DNA of 64,000 nucleotides from Cliona cf. orientalis (lineage: Eukaryota; Porifera; Demospongiae; Clionaida; Clionaidae). Location of the stretch: assembly GCA_963930775.1 (NCBI GenBank), contig OZ005699.1, positions 8,825,501 through 8,889,500 on the forward strand. The letters are read 5' to 3'. A model generated the notes under the pieces. The model worked only from the letters and a program-made list of their open reading frames with translations, was not told where the DNA came from and searched no databases. The position numbers and the translations under genes were made by a program. Shown piece after piece: positions 1-13,367 of this stretch (the first letter of the stretch is position 1; the number at the start of each line of letters is the position of its first letter).

Positions 1-3000
1 ACCTCTCTCCTTGCTCTGTTCAGCCATGGCCGCTCATCCTCCAGCAGCTGGATGCCAGACAGTTCACCGCCTCCTGTCAACTGGTCTGAAGAAATCAACA
101 CATAAAATGCATACGTAAAGCCATACCGTACAGCGGGAAACTTTAGTGAGATTTTAATTTGGCGATTTGGCGATTTCGGTATGGATCACCAAATTAAAAA
201 TTTACTAATTTTAACGCAATGCATACGCACCTATGGCAGTAAGCATTTAGATCACAAAATTCAATACCAGGAGCCTGCCTCACAATTGACATCACACAGG
301 TATGTATATCAAATACTGTGATCCGATTGGTTACTCAGAGGCCCGAGGCTGTAGCATCCCGAGCAAAGCGAAGTGAAACAGTGGACCACCAACTGACCAA
401 TCAGATTCCTGACCTACATTACCCTACAATACCTTACAATACCTTACAATACCTATAATACCTACATTACCCTATAGTTGTAACAAATACTGTGATCTGA
501 TTGGTCACTCAGAGGCCCGAGGCTGTAGCATCCCAAGCAAAATAAAGTGAAATAGTGAAATGCCAACTGATCAATCAGATTCCTGACCTACAATACCCTG
601 CAATACCTTACAATGCCTTAAAATACCGTAAATCGCGAATATTTCGTGTCTAAAATATTTCATGCGATAAATTTTCACGTTAAATAATTTTCGGACAAAC
701 GACCCTGTACCTATTATCGTTAATATTGCGCATGTATTTTCGTTGCGTTTAATTTTCGCACTAGCCAGGCTGTCCGAAAATATTTTAACATCGAAATATT
801 CGCGATTTACGGTACCTTATAATACCTACATTACAAATACTGTGATCTGATTGGTCACTCAGAGGCCCGAGGCTATAGCATCCCGAGCAAAATAAAGTGA
901 AATAGTGAACTACCAACTGATCAATCAGATTCCTGACCTACATTACCCTGCAATACCTTAAAATACCTTATAATACCTACATTACAAATACTGTGATCTG
1001 ATTGGTCACTCAGAGGTCCGAGGCTGTAGCATATAGCAAAGCAAAATGAAAAAAATATATAGTGGAGGGCAATACTGTGAATAATTCACAATTGTTTACG
1101 TCAACTTTTGAAAAGTTGAAAAAAAATAGTCCCAATCATCCCTCCCCCCGGGCCGGGGTGCCGCAGCTCCGGTGATCCGTTTGGGAGTGACACTGCGGAC
1201 ATTACCGCAATTGGCCATACTTCCAGGGATGGGGGGTATTGGTCAGTGGACCAAAGTGGCCAAGTGCTTTTTTGCTGAAATTCAAGCAAAATCTGCATTT
1301 CTGTTAAGAAATTTATAGCAATTTTGTGATTCAGTAGGTTTAGAAACCAAGAATTGAGAATTTGCATATGTTGGACCAAAGTGGCCATCTGATTTCCTTA
1401 TCTCACCCAGCAGAATCTCAAAATCCACAAGGTTGGACCAAAGTGGCCAAATGATACTTCTGCCTCACCTAGCTGAATTTCAGATTTCAACAGGTTGAAC
1501 CAAAGTGGCCAACTGATTTTTGTTGTCTGCCTAGCTGAATTTCAAAATGTACTGTGTTGGACCAAAGTGGCCAAATGACTTCGCTTCAAGGTTGGACAAG
1601 TTTACCGCGAGTATGTTTTGTGTAAACAAGCGCTGGCGCTAGGGTGCATGGGGGGAGGTAAGTTTGGATATTTTTTCTGGTCCGTACGAATATTACCAGC
1701 TCAACTAATCAATACATGATAATGTGTATGCACATAGTATAATAATTTCATGGAATCAATGTGTCAATTATTATGTAGTCAGATAAAATATTTTAAATAA
1801 ATTAGCCAGGTAAAGTTAAAAATGTCAATTGGCCGTGCACTTTGGTCCAATATAGTACATTTTGAAATTCAGCTAGGCAGACAACAAAAATCAGTTGGCC
1901 ACTTTGGTCCAACCTGTTGAAATCTGAAATTCAGCTAGGTGAGGCAGAAATATCATTTGGCCACTTTGGTCCAACCTAGTGAATTTTGAGATTCTGCTGG
2001 GTGATATAGGGAAGTCAGTTGGCCACTTTGGTCCAACATATGCAAATTCTCAATTCTTGGTTTCTAAACCTACTGAATCACAAAATTGCTATAAAGTTCT
2101 CAACAGAAATGCAGATTTCGTTTAAATTTCAGCAAAAAAGCACTTGGCCACTTTGGTCCACTGACCGGTATTCAAGGGAGGAACCTGGGCGACCCCTAAG
2201 CCATATATGCCCAGGACCATGTGCAGTTTTCAGCTGCAGGTGCCAGAGGGGATACCCCTGACACCGTCTAGCCCCGTTATCGATAGTCCCTCCCAGAAAA
2301 TGCTATTTATTGAGCTGGGACAGCGGGTAGCAAAACGCGTATGGTTTTCACGTTGGAATGTACAGACCGTGACGTAATTAATTAAAAGCTATGAATATCA
2401 TTAATTCTAAACCGCGGCGCGCGCCAAAGTGTATCTCAGCAAAGGAAAGAGCTATGGAGCTGGAACAAAAACCAAAATGTAGCTCTTGAGCAGATGAAAG
2501 CAGCTACCATGGTCCTAAACATGTTAGACTATGCCATATTCATACCATGTTTCTTCAAAGACACTTGCATGTCATAGTATAGCAAAAGCATATCTTTGTA
2601 GCAGTAATAGTTATGGAACTGGAACAAAGACCAAAATGTAGCTCATAATCAACAATAAATACTGTTTCAGACAATCAGTGTCCTTACCTGGGGGGGGGGG
2701 GGGGGGGGGGGCATTACTATGAATAATTTGTTGGTATATCAAACATTGTAGGTAAAATAATTTATTAAATTTTATCAGGGGCGGCTGAGGGTACATCAGT
2801 TTGGGGGGGGGGGCAGTCAGGCACCCACAAGTTTTATAACAAATGTCATAGATTTAGTACAGTTCGGTATACCGAGCTTGTAGCTAGCTAGTTAGGCCCA
2901 CCTTCATGGCTACTACATTAGAATTTTGGTTCCGCCGCCTACAGCGGCTCGATAAGCCCTTGGTTCAACGAACTTGAATTGATGATAGTAGGTGAGTTGC

Positions 3001-3761
3001 CAGAAATACAGTGCACATGCATCATAAGAATAATGTAGGTCTAACTATAGCCATCCAGTTTGAGGTGGGGGCAAGGCTCACTGATCTTAAGAATGCATCT
3101 CTATGGCCCCTAGGCCTTGGCAATCTTGTTTGTGCACATGGCACAACAATTGTGAGTCTTCTGAACTTGTAGGTCGCATCTTTTATGCCCTCCAGGTTAG
3201 GACACGGACTATATAAGAAAATTGATCGTCTGAAAAATATTTTTTGTTGTATATACATGGAGAACCATTTCGCCAAATTTGATACCCACCAAAGTTACCC
3301 AGTATTTGAACTACATGTACATGTATACTATAATAGTGTGTCATAATAAATCTATGTACATGTACATGTATTTGTATACATGCATACCTATTTCTGAGAA
3401 TGTCTGTGCCACTTTAGTGATCTCCCTTGTGCCTCCCTGCATCTGGCTCTTCAGTCTCTTCAGCAGATAAAGCATCCTGATCACCTTCCTCAGGAGGTCA
3501 CAGGCGGACTGGAGTCTGGCTAGCTGGGCCGTTCGAGAGACGATCTTCTGGTAAGGATCGACGATCTTTGCGCTGATTCTGTCCACTGCCGTCTGGAGGG
3601 ACTCTATACGAGTCTTCATCATTTTAAGGACACCTGCGAGAAAGAAAGGACGCACGTCACACTGGGTATACATGTAATCAATTTCGTTTGTAGGATATTT
3701 TTATTTTAACAAGGGTATGACAAAGCTATCTCTATACAAATGCTGGGGATTACTGACCATT

Positions 3762-3796
<35 letters not shown>

Positions 3797-4484
3797 GGAG
3801 GGTCTAAAAATGGAGAAAAAAATTTTGGGTCAAGTGGCATAAACACACCCAAATTTTCGTGTGCTATTGTGACAGAGTTTTAGGTCACCGGTTGAAAATC
3901 TTCGTGGTGCCGTTCTTGCCACTTGATCCAAAATTTTTTACTGATGACCATAAATCGCTACGTATACATTAGCAAATTTTTTATACCAATATACACCACC
4001 ATTCTCCTCTGAAAGGTACACATAGAAATGCAACGCTATAACTATCACGTGCATCACGTAATTACAAATTTACTTTCGAGAGCCTCTATTCCATTCGCCT
4101 GTGACAAGAGATCCTCGTAGTTGCCCACCACCTGGGAGTACAGCTCCTTGTCGAGGAGGGAAATCCCCTCAGCTAATTTAGACAGGGTCTCCCCCACCAT
4201 CTGTGCCTGGATTGTACGAGTGGCAAAGGACTTGGCCTCAAATTCGTCGCTGAGTAGAGGCTGAAGTGTCTCTGTGTGTGTGAGTGAGAGGGAGAGAGAA
4301 AAAAAAAACGTGCTGGTGTGACGTCCCTTTACCAAACGAAGATTAGTATACCCTACAGCCTCGTCAAGATTTTAATCCGCCCGTCAAGGAATATGGTCAA
4401 ATATAAATGAAACTCACCATCTCTGATCAGCTCTTCAGTGGTAGATGAGGTGTCCTTTACGCGCGCGTCCTTCACAACGGACAT
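1..4484 (-). CDS. COG5: COG5, conserved oligomeric Golgi complex subunit 5 (5' part)
   Basis: COG5 is a lobe-B subunit of the COG tethering complex, which acts in retrograde vesicle traffic within the Golgi. Four minus-strand exons are visible: 4484-4418 (ATG at 4484), 4271-4074, 3633-3388 and 85-1, the last running off the window. Intron phases agree throughout (67, 198 and 246 nt). The roughly 198 residues match the COG5 N-terminus: a LAQGIS-like stretch ([13 protein letters not shown]), then [14 protein letters not shown], the hallmark [29 protein letters not shown], and in exon 4 [12 protein letters not shown] (compare the vertebrate DLSGIEVIENDLLFI region). Intron 3 (86-3387) is 3.3 kb and filled with repeats, whereas introns 1 and 2 are 146 and 440 bp. 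The remaining three quarters of the protein lies to the left. The neighbouring plus-strand gene starts 322 bp away, so the two probably share a promoter region. The family identity is recognised from sequence; splice sites are read by eye. Confidence 0.93.
305..1075. repeat. Four-copy dispersed/tandem repeat in COG5 intron 3
   Basis: Units begin at about 311, 485, 835 and 985 with a shared AAATACTGTGATCTGATTGG start. They continue through CAGAGGCCCGAGGCTGTAGC and end in short runs of ATACCTTACA-like sequence. Each unit has a weak internal inverted symmetry (GATCTGATTGGT against CCAACTGATCAATC). The array is split by the MITE at 625-813. Confidence 0.75.
625..813. mobile_element. MITE-like element with 23-bp terminal inverted repeats
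   Basis: The left end TACCGTAAATCGCGAATATT and the right end (AATATTCGCGATTTACGGTA) are inverted copies bounding about 190 bp of AT-rich non-coding DNA. It is nested in the repeat array of the COG5 intron. No transposase is present, so it would be non-autonomous. Confidence 0.7.
1241..2166. mobile_element. Long foldback element with about 340-bp inverted arms
   Basis: The left arm (1241-1585) and right arm (1826-2166) are near-perfect inverted copies around a loop of about 240 bp. Within each arm the phrase GGCCACTTTGGTCCAA recurs four to five times at roughly 60-70 bp spacing, each copy followed by a related AT-rich segment. Open frames on opposite strands in the two arms are mirror images of each other and are not genes. 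The poly-G run at 2690-2711 lies further downstream. Confidence 0.8.
2690..2711. repeat. Poly-G run (22 nt)
   Basis: Uninterrupted G run in COG5 intron 3; a second, shorter G run follows near 2802-2813. The surrounding 2170-3380 is intron sequence in which no exon was found. Confidence 0.9.
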
Positions 4485-4806
4485 GTTTTCGCTGCAAAAA
4501 ATAAAACTGCTGATTCAGCGATTATTGGAACGGAATCATTCGGAACGGGGAATGAGAAGGTGAACGTGTCGCACGAAAAATTCAAATAATTAATCCCGCC
4601 CACTTTTGTTACTAAAAATAGTAACAAACACACGCACAGGAGCAGCTGTTGAGAGCGTGACTCTTCGCTTCTTGACTTCGCGAAGCGCCGTTACCCTCCC
4701 TCCTTTAATTACCGTGATACCTTCCCCCGGCCCCCTCAACTGTTTGGACTAGAGAGCTGTTTCTGAGAAAGAGAGAAGAGAAAGTGAGTCCCGTCGTCTA
4801 GCTATC
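4485..4806. promoter_or_regulatory. Shared spacer between divergent COG5 and UFD1-like genes
   Basis: 322 bp separate the two start codons, which point away from each other. The stretch contains no repeat element and no obvious TATA box. A bidirectional housekeeping promoter is inferred from the geometry alone. Confidence 0.55.
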
Positions 4807-7800
4807 ATGGACCCGGTAATGGAGTTGGCTTTGCTCCAGAGAAGGTTCCCTGAGGTACCCGTCAAGGACTGTGGCAAGCTTGTCAAAGGTTCGTGGGTGT
4901 ATTCAAGTGGTTGGGCTTTGTATTATTATTAATTTGAATTTGTGTGAAGCTGACTCAGCAATTTTCATGTGAGCCTCTTCTGTCCCCTCCCCTCTCTCTC
5001 CCTCTCTTCACTTTACTCTACTGCAGATGTATTCTGTGCTCGGAACATAGACTCCCACACCTATGAGGGAAGACTGTTCATAACAGAGAAAGCTGTATTC
5101 TTTGTTTCATCTTAGTAAGTATATTTAATATGCAAAGGGTATCTGCAATAGAGGGTTGCACTATAGTACTACATGTACACGCTAGTGCATACATACTGTT
5201 TTTTACGTGTACATGTACAGGGTCTGTGGTGCTCTAGTACAGTTTAGCTGCTATCAGCACAGACATGGATGAATGGCAGCCGTCCATATTAGGCTTGGTC
5301 TGAACTATAATGCATTAATGACCGTATTGTGCCATTATTCAGCTCGGATGCTAAGGTGTATGATGTTCACATCACCAGTGGTGAGATAGAGAGTGTCACT
5401 GCCTTTCACCGCAGCATCATACCATCACTGGAGTTCACACTAACCAAAGGAAAGGTGAGAACTTTCTCTTTCTCTTTCTCTCTCTCCTTCCCCCCTCCCC
5501 CTCTTTCCTTTCATCTAATTAATTGTTTCCATTCACCTAGAATTTAATGTGTGGATAATTATGGTAATGACTATTAATTTTTTCAATATCATGTATGTTA
5601 TGCATACATGTGTGGGGCATCTCTTGGAAATCTACTACATGTACTGTTTCCCTCAAGAATCTGGGGAATCCCCCAACTATCTGCTCAGATTACACATAAT
5701 GATAATAATTGTTATTATTACGCTAATTGTGTAATATTTCACTATGTGTGCTAGTTATATTATGTCATCCATTAGAAAAACACTTTCATGATGCCTACAC
5801 GCAACATCTGTGTACAATCATTATACATGTGTACATGTACAAAATCAATACTGTTTTCACTGTTGCCTTTATCGGTGCTATAATATACATATACATGTAC
5901 ATGTAGGAGGAGTTTACTAATTTCCACCAGCTTGGTTCAGTGGTGCAGTCTCTCTCTGATGTACTGCCTGGAAAGATCAACGAAGTCAACCCTTATGGTA
6001 AATTGACAATAATTGATAATTATAGACCTCTCCCATTGATAGAACTGTACGCGTGCGTGCTGTGTGTAAGGATGAGAGGAGTAGGGTTACTAATAGGAGG
6101 GTTTCTGAGTGACTGGGGGAAATACTATGATAGTGATACCATTTCCTGGCAGTGTATGTGTATGTGTAGGATCACATACATGTACATGTAGTGTAGATCA
6201 TTGATTCAATGATGCGTGTGTGTGTCCATGTCGAATTTGCAACCTGTAGACGCAATGCGTTGTGACCTCATACTTGTATTATGTGCTACTTTTTTTTTTT
6301 TACTCAGCAGGTAATCCTGTCAAGTTGAACCGTATGACCAGCGTTCCTGCTAGGCCACACCCCCCACTCTCTCCCACCCCACCTGTGATCGACCCACTAC
6401 ACTTAAAGAAGGTACCTTTACCTTACATGTACATAACATTGTTGTACATGTAGCTCTATTCATACTGACAGCCAAACATGGTCTATGTGTATGGGCTCTT
6501 GTTCACAGACTATGACACAGCAGTTACATGTACATGTCACATAGCACAGTCATGATCTCAGCATCAATTGTTGAGGAAATCTTATATGCAAATCTATGTA
6601 CATGTATTCGTATATGTTTAAGACATATACGTATTTGTTGGAAGTTACTAAGCAACCAAGTACATTAGAGTAGTGTTCAAGAGCTTTGTAAAACTGGTTG
6701 TTGAGAGCACATGTCATGCTGTCTACCCACTATCCAGTTAGGAGTGTAGGCATGCATAGACTTTGGGTTAACTTCCAGCAAAATAGTTATCTGTCAGTGA
6801 GTGAGCAATATGAGCCCTGCAAGGGCTCATATTGCTTTGCAGGGCTCATATTGCTCACTCACTGACAGATAACTATTATGTATTTCTCCATCTAGGCAAT
6901 ACCATGTCTTTTCTTTATATGTAGCATAGCACAGTCATGATCTCAGCATCAATTGTTAAGGAAATCTTATGTGCAAATCTATGTACCTTTATAAATTATG
7001 TTAAAGAAGTTAGTATCATAGAGTCGGTAGACTCTATAAGTAGGGATGACCCGGATATGCCATATAATTATGTAATACATTACAAAGTGTTAATTTTCTC
7101 CATCTAGGCGATACCATGTCCTTTTTTCACCAAAGCTGGCTTCTGTCCACGAAGGCCTTTCTGTCAGCTTGAGCACGGTACGTCCACGCTACTAGCCCTC
7201 TCTCCCTCCTCCCTCTCCAACACTAACGACCCTCTTAGACCAACGACAAGCAGTCCTTTGAGTGAACCAGCCATTGCTAAGTTAAAGCCACCTCATCTCA
7301 GACAATCTGACAGAGTTACACGATCGCCGACTAAAAGGTTGCATTTTGATAAGGATAGTGGTGAAAGGGAAGATTTGATTGGTTTTGACACGGGTATGAC
7401 GCAATCCGAAATTGATAGATTGGATCTTGGGAAACTTTCGCTGAAGAAAGTAGGTGGAGTTTCGGGAGTGGAGTACACGAGGTCAACTTCATTACCGGCT
7501 AGGGAGCTTCGGTTTGGAGATGGGGGTGAGTCCCATTCCCAGAATTCGTGTCGGAATGGGAATGAGACTGGTATACCAGATCGTAGTCGATCAGATAGTG
7601 CTATTAATCAAGAAAGAGAATCAAATGAGTCGGCAGTGAATTCTTCGCACAGTGAAACGATTGATTTGACTGGTTCAGACCGTGTGAAAAAAATGAAAGA
7701 GGATGAGAAAAAACCTATAAATCAAGAACAAGATAGGACCAATAATGAAGGGGCATCCCCTCTAAACGGTGCTACTGATGAATCTGTGTTAATTTCACCC

Positions 7801-10800
7801 GAGTTGGAAGTACCGAAAAATTTCGATTTTTCCGGGTGCAGTGATAATGGACCGTTGGCCGAGGCTTTGCCCAAGCAGAAGACAGACTCTAACGAGGTTA
7901 CTAACGAGAGGGGCAAGACTGATGAAGGGGTATTTGTATTCACAGCTACTACGAGTTCCTCAAACGATCCTAGTTCGCCAGATTATGTGAAATCGAAGCG
8001 AAGACCAGCTGTTGGGGGTGTGACCTTTAACCTGTCGCCAGAGGAGATTGGGAGGGTGGTGGGGGAGGGAGAGAGGTCAAAGGACGAGATGGCGATACTG
8101 GCTCAGCAGTTGGAACTAGGAGGATCAGATAATGTGAGTTGACTGGAGAGACATTGTACATGTCATGTTGCCATCATAATTTTGGTGTGCAATGTGAATT
8201 CCTTCTGAAGATTCGTAGTAGTTGCATACCTAATACTATGATTTTTTTTTAAAACACGCACTTTTCTGGTAAAGGTCGTCAATTGCTCATATATACATGT
8301 TATGAGAATTTGTAAAATGCTAATTTCTCATTAAATTAGATCATATGTTGTATTCGATTAACTACATGTACAGTACTAATAATAATTAATTGGCCCATGA
8401 CCCCCATGCCTCTATAGTACAATCTATTGGATAAAGCCATACCCTTTTCTGGAAAAATTTCAGACCGCCAAACTGCTAATAAATACTTGCTGGGACAAAA
8501 ATAGTAATTATTCCCCCCCCCCCCCCCCCCCCCCCCCGATACAAGATTCTGGGAGATGTACATATATGTTTGTGATATTATTGGTATTTACTTCTTCATC
8601 CATTGATTTTCAGGATTCTCTTCAAGGTGACCTTGACATTGAGTACCAGAGCAGGCTACTGGCCTCCTTCTCAAACGAGTCCACTGGGGCTAGCGGAGGA
8701 GCTGCTACTGCTACTGGAGCTAGTGGAGGGTCGTTCAGAAACGAGGGGGAGCTCCTGTCGTTACTTGGTAGGAAGAAGGGTCAGCAGCCTCCCCCAGCAC
8801 CACCTAGGCTGCCTAGGGTATTCCCCTTCACAACATCAAAATCACAAGGTACATGTAGGTAGTATACGTGTTCATAATAATATTATCGTAATACATGCAC
8901 TGTGTAAACTGTGTACCTTTATATAGACACAAACTTCTTATCTCTACCAATTCAATAATTCACGTACCCACACACCCACATTCTATGTGTACATGTACGT
9001 TTGGTATACCCTACATGCATGTAGAATTTTCTGCAAAAAACATTGAGTACTATTACAATGGACCCCTCTATAAGGACATCAGGCTGTCCGAAGAGTGTCT
9101 GGAATAGAGGGGTTCCACTGTGTACTGTGTTTATGCTAATAAAACACATGATCTAATTAGGACAAGAAAATTTGCATTCTAGGATTTTTCATAGTGTATC
9201 TTAATGGAGCGTGTGACGACCTTACCAGAAAATTACGTAAAATTAAAATCGTAATTATTTTTTAGCTTGCATTCTATTAGCATAAACACGGTACTTCCTT
9301 TTTGCTACAAGTGTTGATAATTTATTCTATATGAAAGAGGAGAGGAAGGATTCGTTTGATTCCTCCGATGAAGGCAGCAGTAGCTCCCCAACCCCCAAGC
9401 CCGGGGCAGTGACCAGCCCAGTCGTCAGCGGACAGAAGAGACAGCCATGTGTCTACTTCCTCTCAGGCTACTGCAGAAATGGAGCAGCCTGCCCAGACTT
9501 CCATGGAATGGACCCTGACCTGGATGAGTTTGAGGTATGGGCCGTAAAAACTTTTGATACACTGTACATGTATGTGTACTGTACAGTACATATTGATTCT
9601 ATTTCTCTCTCACCTCTCTCTCTCTCTCTCTCTCTCTCACCTCTTCTCACTCTCATTCTCTCTCTCTTACCCCCTCCCTCCCTCTCTCCTTCCCTCTCCA
9701 GTATGATGATCTTGCCATGCTTCCTATCCCTGCTAAGCTGTGTGTCCACTCTGCCAGCACTCTAGGCAGGCAAGATATCAACTCTGGAGATAAGATCATT
9801 CTATCACCACAAGTACTCATGTCGTGTGAACAGCAGGAGCTATCCTATCCTATAGTGAGTATGGAATCTTTGGAATGGAATATTGGAATGGAATATGGGA
9901 ATGGAACTTACCATACTTAATCTAATACAACGCATGGAAAAAAATAAGTTCAATTTTGAAAAAAACACATGTTTTTTCTGGTAAAGGTCGTCAATCGCTC
10001 CTATATAAAACATGAGAATTCGTAAAATGCTAATTTCTTGCATTAAATTGGATCATGCGTTGTATTCGATTAACTACGGTAACAGTCTCTCTCCCTCCTA
10101 TCTCTCTCTCTTTTCAACCTCAAACATTCTCTCTCCCCCCCTTTCCCCCAGTTCTTCCAGCTAGAGCACCCTGAGTCAGGTCAGCTGGTCTACGCTGGTG
10201 TGCTGGAGTTCACCAGTCCCTCTCCTGAGGCAGCCTACCTCCCCCAGTGGATGATGGACCACCTCGGAGCCAAGGAGGGACAGGAGATGAAGTTCGAGCA
10301 CGTTGATCTACCCAAGGGACAGTTTGTCAGGTTACAGCCTGTATCTTCAGCATGGCTGGTGAGTTTTATCAAGGGCTTGTAGGTCTACAGCATGACCAAT
10401 ACAAATTTCATGCTAAGAAATATGATGTACAGTGTGGTATAGCCTCTTGTAATAATTGCAGGGTATTCCCTATGACATGAGGATGGCCATGATGGAATTT
10501 CAGCTCAGAAATTTCCAGGCAAGGAAGCAAAATTTATCAAGCTGGTATCGTGTTTGAGTTTGCTTGATGTTTTTTAGACCTTAACGGAGGGTACAAAGGT
10601 CACCCTGACGTATGAGCTGAATCGCTACACACTCAAAGTATTGGAATGCAAGCCAGCGAAAGGTAAACATTCTGTACATGCATATAAGCTAGAGACTAGA
10701 CTAGACTTCACCTTTTATGGAAAATAAAAAAATTTATTGACAAATTATATGCAATATACAATCATGTTCTTTTAGGCATCTCAATAGTTGATTCTGATCT

Positions 10801-13328
10801 CACCACTGATATCGTTGAGCCAGCTGATTTCAATAGATATGTGAGTACTTTGAATTCCTAATTTATGCTTGCAGCCAATCCAAAAATAATCGTGTGTCTT
10901 TCCCCGTAGCATTCGATCATTGAGGGCCAGGCTGTTAACATTGGGCTGGATGAGCCAGTCAAGTGCCAAGTTGATGCCACCAACTACAGACACTTTGTTC
11001 TGGTAACAATACTAGCTGCTGTATGCATAATATCATAACTACCAGGAACATACAGTATAATACATGTGCACATGTACGTGCATGTACATGTATACATGTA
11101 ATATTATATCTTAGGCAGATTTTAGTATCCAAGTTTAAAGCAGTCTCTCTCTCTTTCTCTCTCTCAGTCTCTCTCTCTTTCTCTCTCTCTGTCTCTCTCC
11201 CTCCCTCCCCCCTCCTCTCCCACTCTCCCTCGAACATATACATGCACAACATATACTCACTCACCCCTTCCAGCTCTCCCTACCCGGGCAGCCCCTCCCC
11301 TCTCGTCTAGACGTGGAGGTCAAGTCCCACCGTGGCGACCCTGACCTGTTCCTCTGCCAGAGCTGCACTGCTCCCTCTCAGACGAGGTACACATGGTGCA
11401 ACCAAGACGTAGGGGACTCACTCATACAGCTATCCACAGATGAGAAAGGATTTGATATCAACAAGGTGAGCTTTTAGTTTGTTGTTTACTGTGCAAGATG
11501 GGGGTACTTTTGCTTGAATCGACAACAGCTTGTGTAGGTACACATACACATACACATACACGTATATACATGTACACATCTGTCTGTGATTGTGGTTTGG
11601 AATTCCTTAAGCCTACAATGTCATGTAACATGTGGTGCTCTAGTGTTTATGATCAACACAGACATCACATGTGAATAACCATTCAACCCCTTCCATAATG
11701 TTAGGCTATAATTATACATACATGTACATGTAAGCCTGAACTATCATTTTTCATTTCTCCTTCAGCCGCTGTATGCTGGTGTTGTTAGCCTGTGCGAGGA
11801 CACAGAGTTCACCATCATCTTCCATCGCAAAGACACCCTGGCTGCTGCTAAAGGTAACAACCACATTTCTTGACTATCACTCCTGGAGTCTGGGGTAATC
11901 GTGCATGTACATGTACATGTGAATGGGGCAAAGGTCTGTGGTGCTCTAGTACAGTTTGGCTGCTATCAACATAGACGTGAATGAATGTGAAGCTAGTAAT
12001 TTCTTGCTTTAACTTAGTGATTTTCTGGATACCAAAAGCTATTAATTTCTCAAGAGAAGTTCATGTATGTCACATTCGCAATCTTTTCTTGTTTTCTCTA
12101 TAGCTCGTCATCTTTCTCCTGGTTCCCTCCAATCAGGAAAGACCCTACGAGACCACAAGGTGACCCCTCCCACCAGCTCAGCAGGGACAACAACACAGAT
12201 GACCACACAAGCCACACCCACTCCTCCAACAAATCATACCCCTTCCCTGGAGGAGGCCACACCCACTGCCACTCCCCCTCCTCCCCCCGGGCATGGGCGG
12301 TGTTCCTACTGCGGTAGTGTGATGCCCTCTCTACGACTGATCATGCACGAGAGGCACTGTGCACAGAGCACATACAAATGTCCCCTCTGCCAGTGAGTAA
12401 ATTATTACTCTGCCCCTTTAATAATAGCAGGCATTCCTGGTAATACTTTTATGTACATGTACGACTCCATTTACACTGTAGAGCACCAAATAGTATCAGA
12501 TTCTGTACATTACATCTTTTTTCTTAGGACGTGTATTCCCAAAACAGCTGAGAAGAAGCATCACTTTATAGCCCACGAGTTACTGGTCTGCGAGTGTGGC
12601 CAAGAACTGACACAGGTACATGACATTGTAGTTTTTATGCAATGTATGACAAAGCAAGTGAAAGCTTTCATTTAATTTTATATCTCTAGCTTGCTCTTCA
12701 TCGACATCAAGAAATGGACTGCTCAAAGAGATCTGTCAAATGTCAATTCAAATGGTGCAACTTAGTAAGTCTGAACATGTGGTATCCACGTATGAATAGC
12801 CATTATCACATTTTTTGTACAGTCATTTCCAATGGACCAGCTGAGAGAACATGAAGATTTATGTGGTAGGAAGAAGACACCTTGTCCGGTCTGTAAAGAG
12901 GTTTGTCCCCCTCCCTCCTTCTAGATCTCCCTCTTCCTCTCTCTCTCTCTCTCTCCCTCTCCCTTTCTACAATCCTGTAATTTTGTCATCTATTGTCTTC
13001 TCTTTTCTTCTCCAGGAGGTATCAATGTTGGAGATAGCTGGTCATTTGGAAGCCTTCCATTCTGTGGACACTAATAAAATAGACTGGAGCAAGTCACTGT
13101 CTTCCCAGGCGGCTGTAGCTAGTGCCACGCCCACTCTGCCTGGGAGCTGTGAGGCACAGCAGAACTTTTCGTGTGCATGTGGAGCTAATTTTCAGTTTCA
13201 AGATGATCTCCAAGTGCATCAGGTGAGGAAATTGCTCATCCTTAATTTAATAATGATCCCTCTCTTCTTTTTCTCTCTCTCTCCCTTTCCCTTTCCCTCT
13301 CCCTCTCTCTCTCTCTTTTTCTCTCTCT

Positions 13329-13367
<39 letters not shown>

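Larger units (their letters stand above)
8250..10082. repeat. ~125-bp interspersed repeat in three copies across introns 6, 7 and 9
   Basis: Copies at about 8250-8372 and 9958-10082 share TTTTCTGGTAAAGGTCGTCA, then GTAAAATGCTAATTTCT and GTTGTATTCGATTAACTAC. An inverted, more diverged copy lies at about 9150-9245 (CGACCTTACCAGAAAA). They are confined to introns of the UFD1-like gene. A poly-C run (8513-8537) follows the first copy. Confidence 0.65.

Noticed and set aside
1101-2261. Two open frames with nearly identical N-termini on opposite strands
   Set aside because: They are the mirror-image arms of the foldback element, not two genes.
9468-9749. Arg/Glu-rich minus-strand frame
   Set aside because: It is the complement of the CT microsatellite before exon 9 of the UFD1-like gene; similar frames at 11 kb and 13 kb have the same cause.
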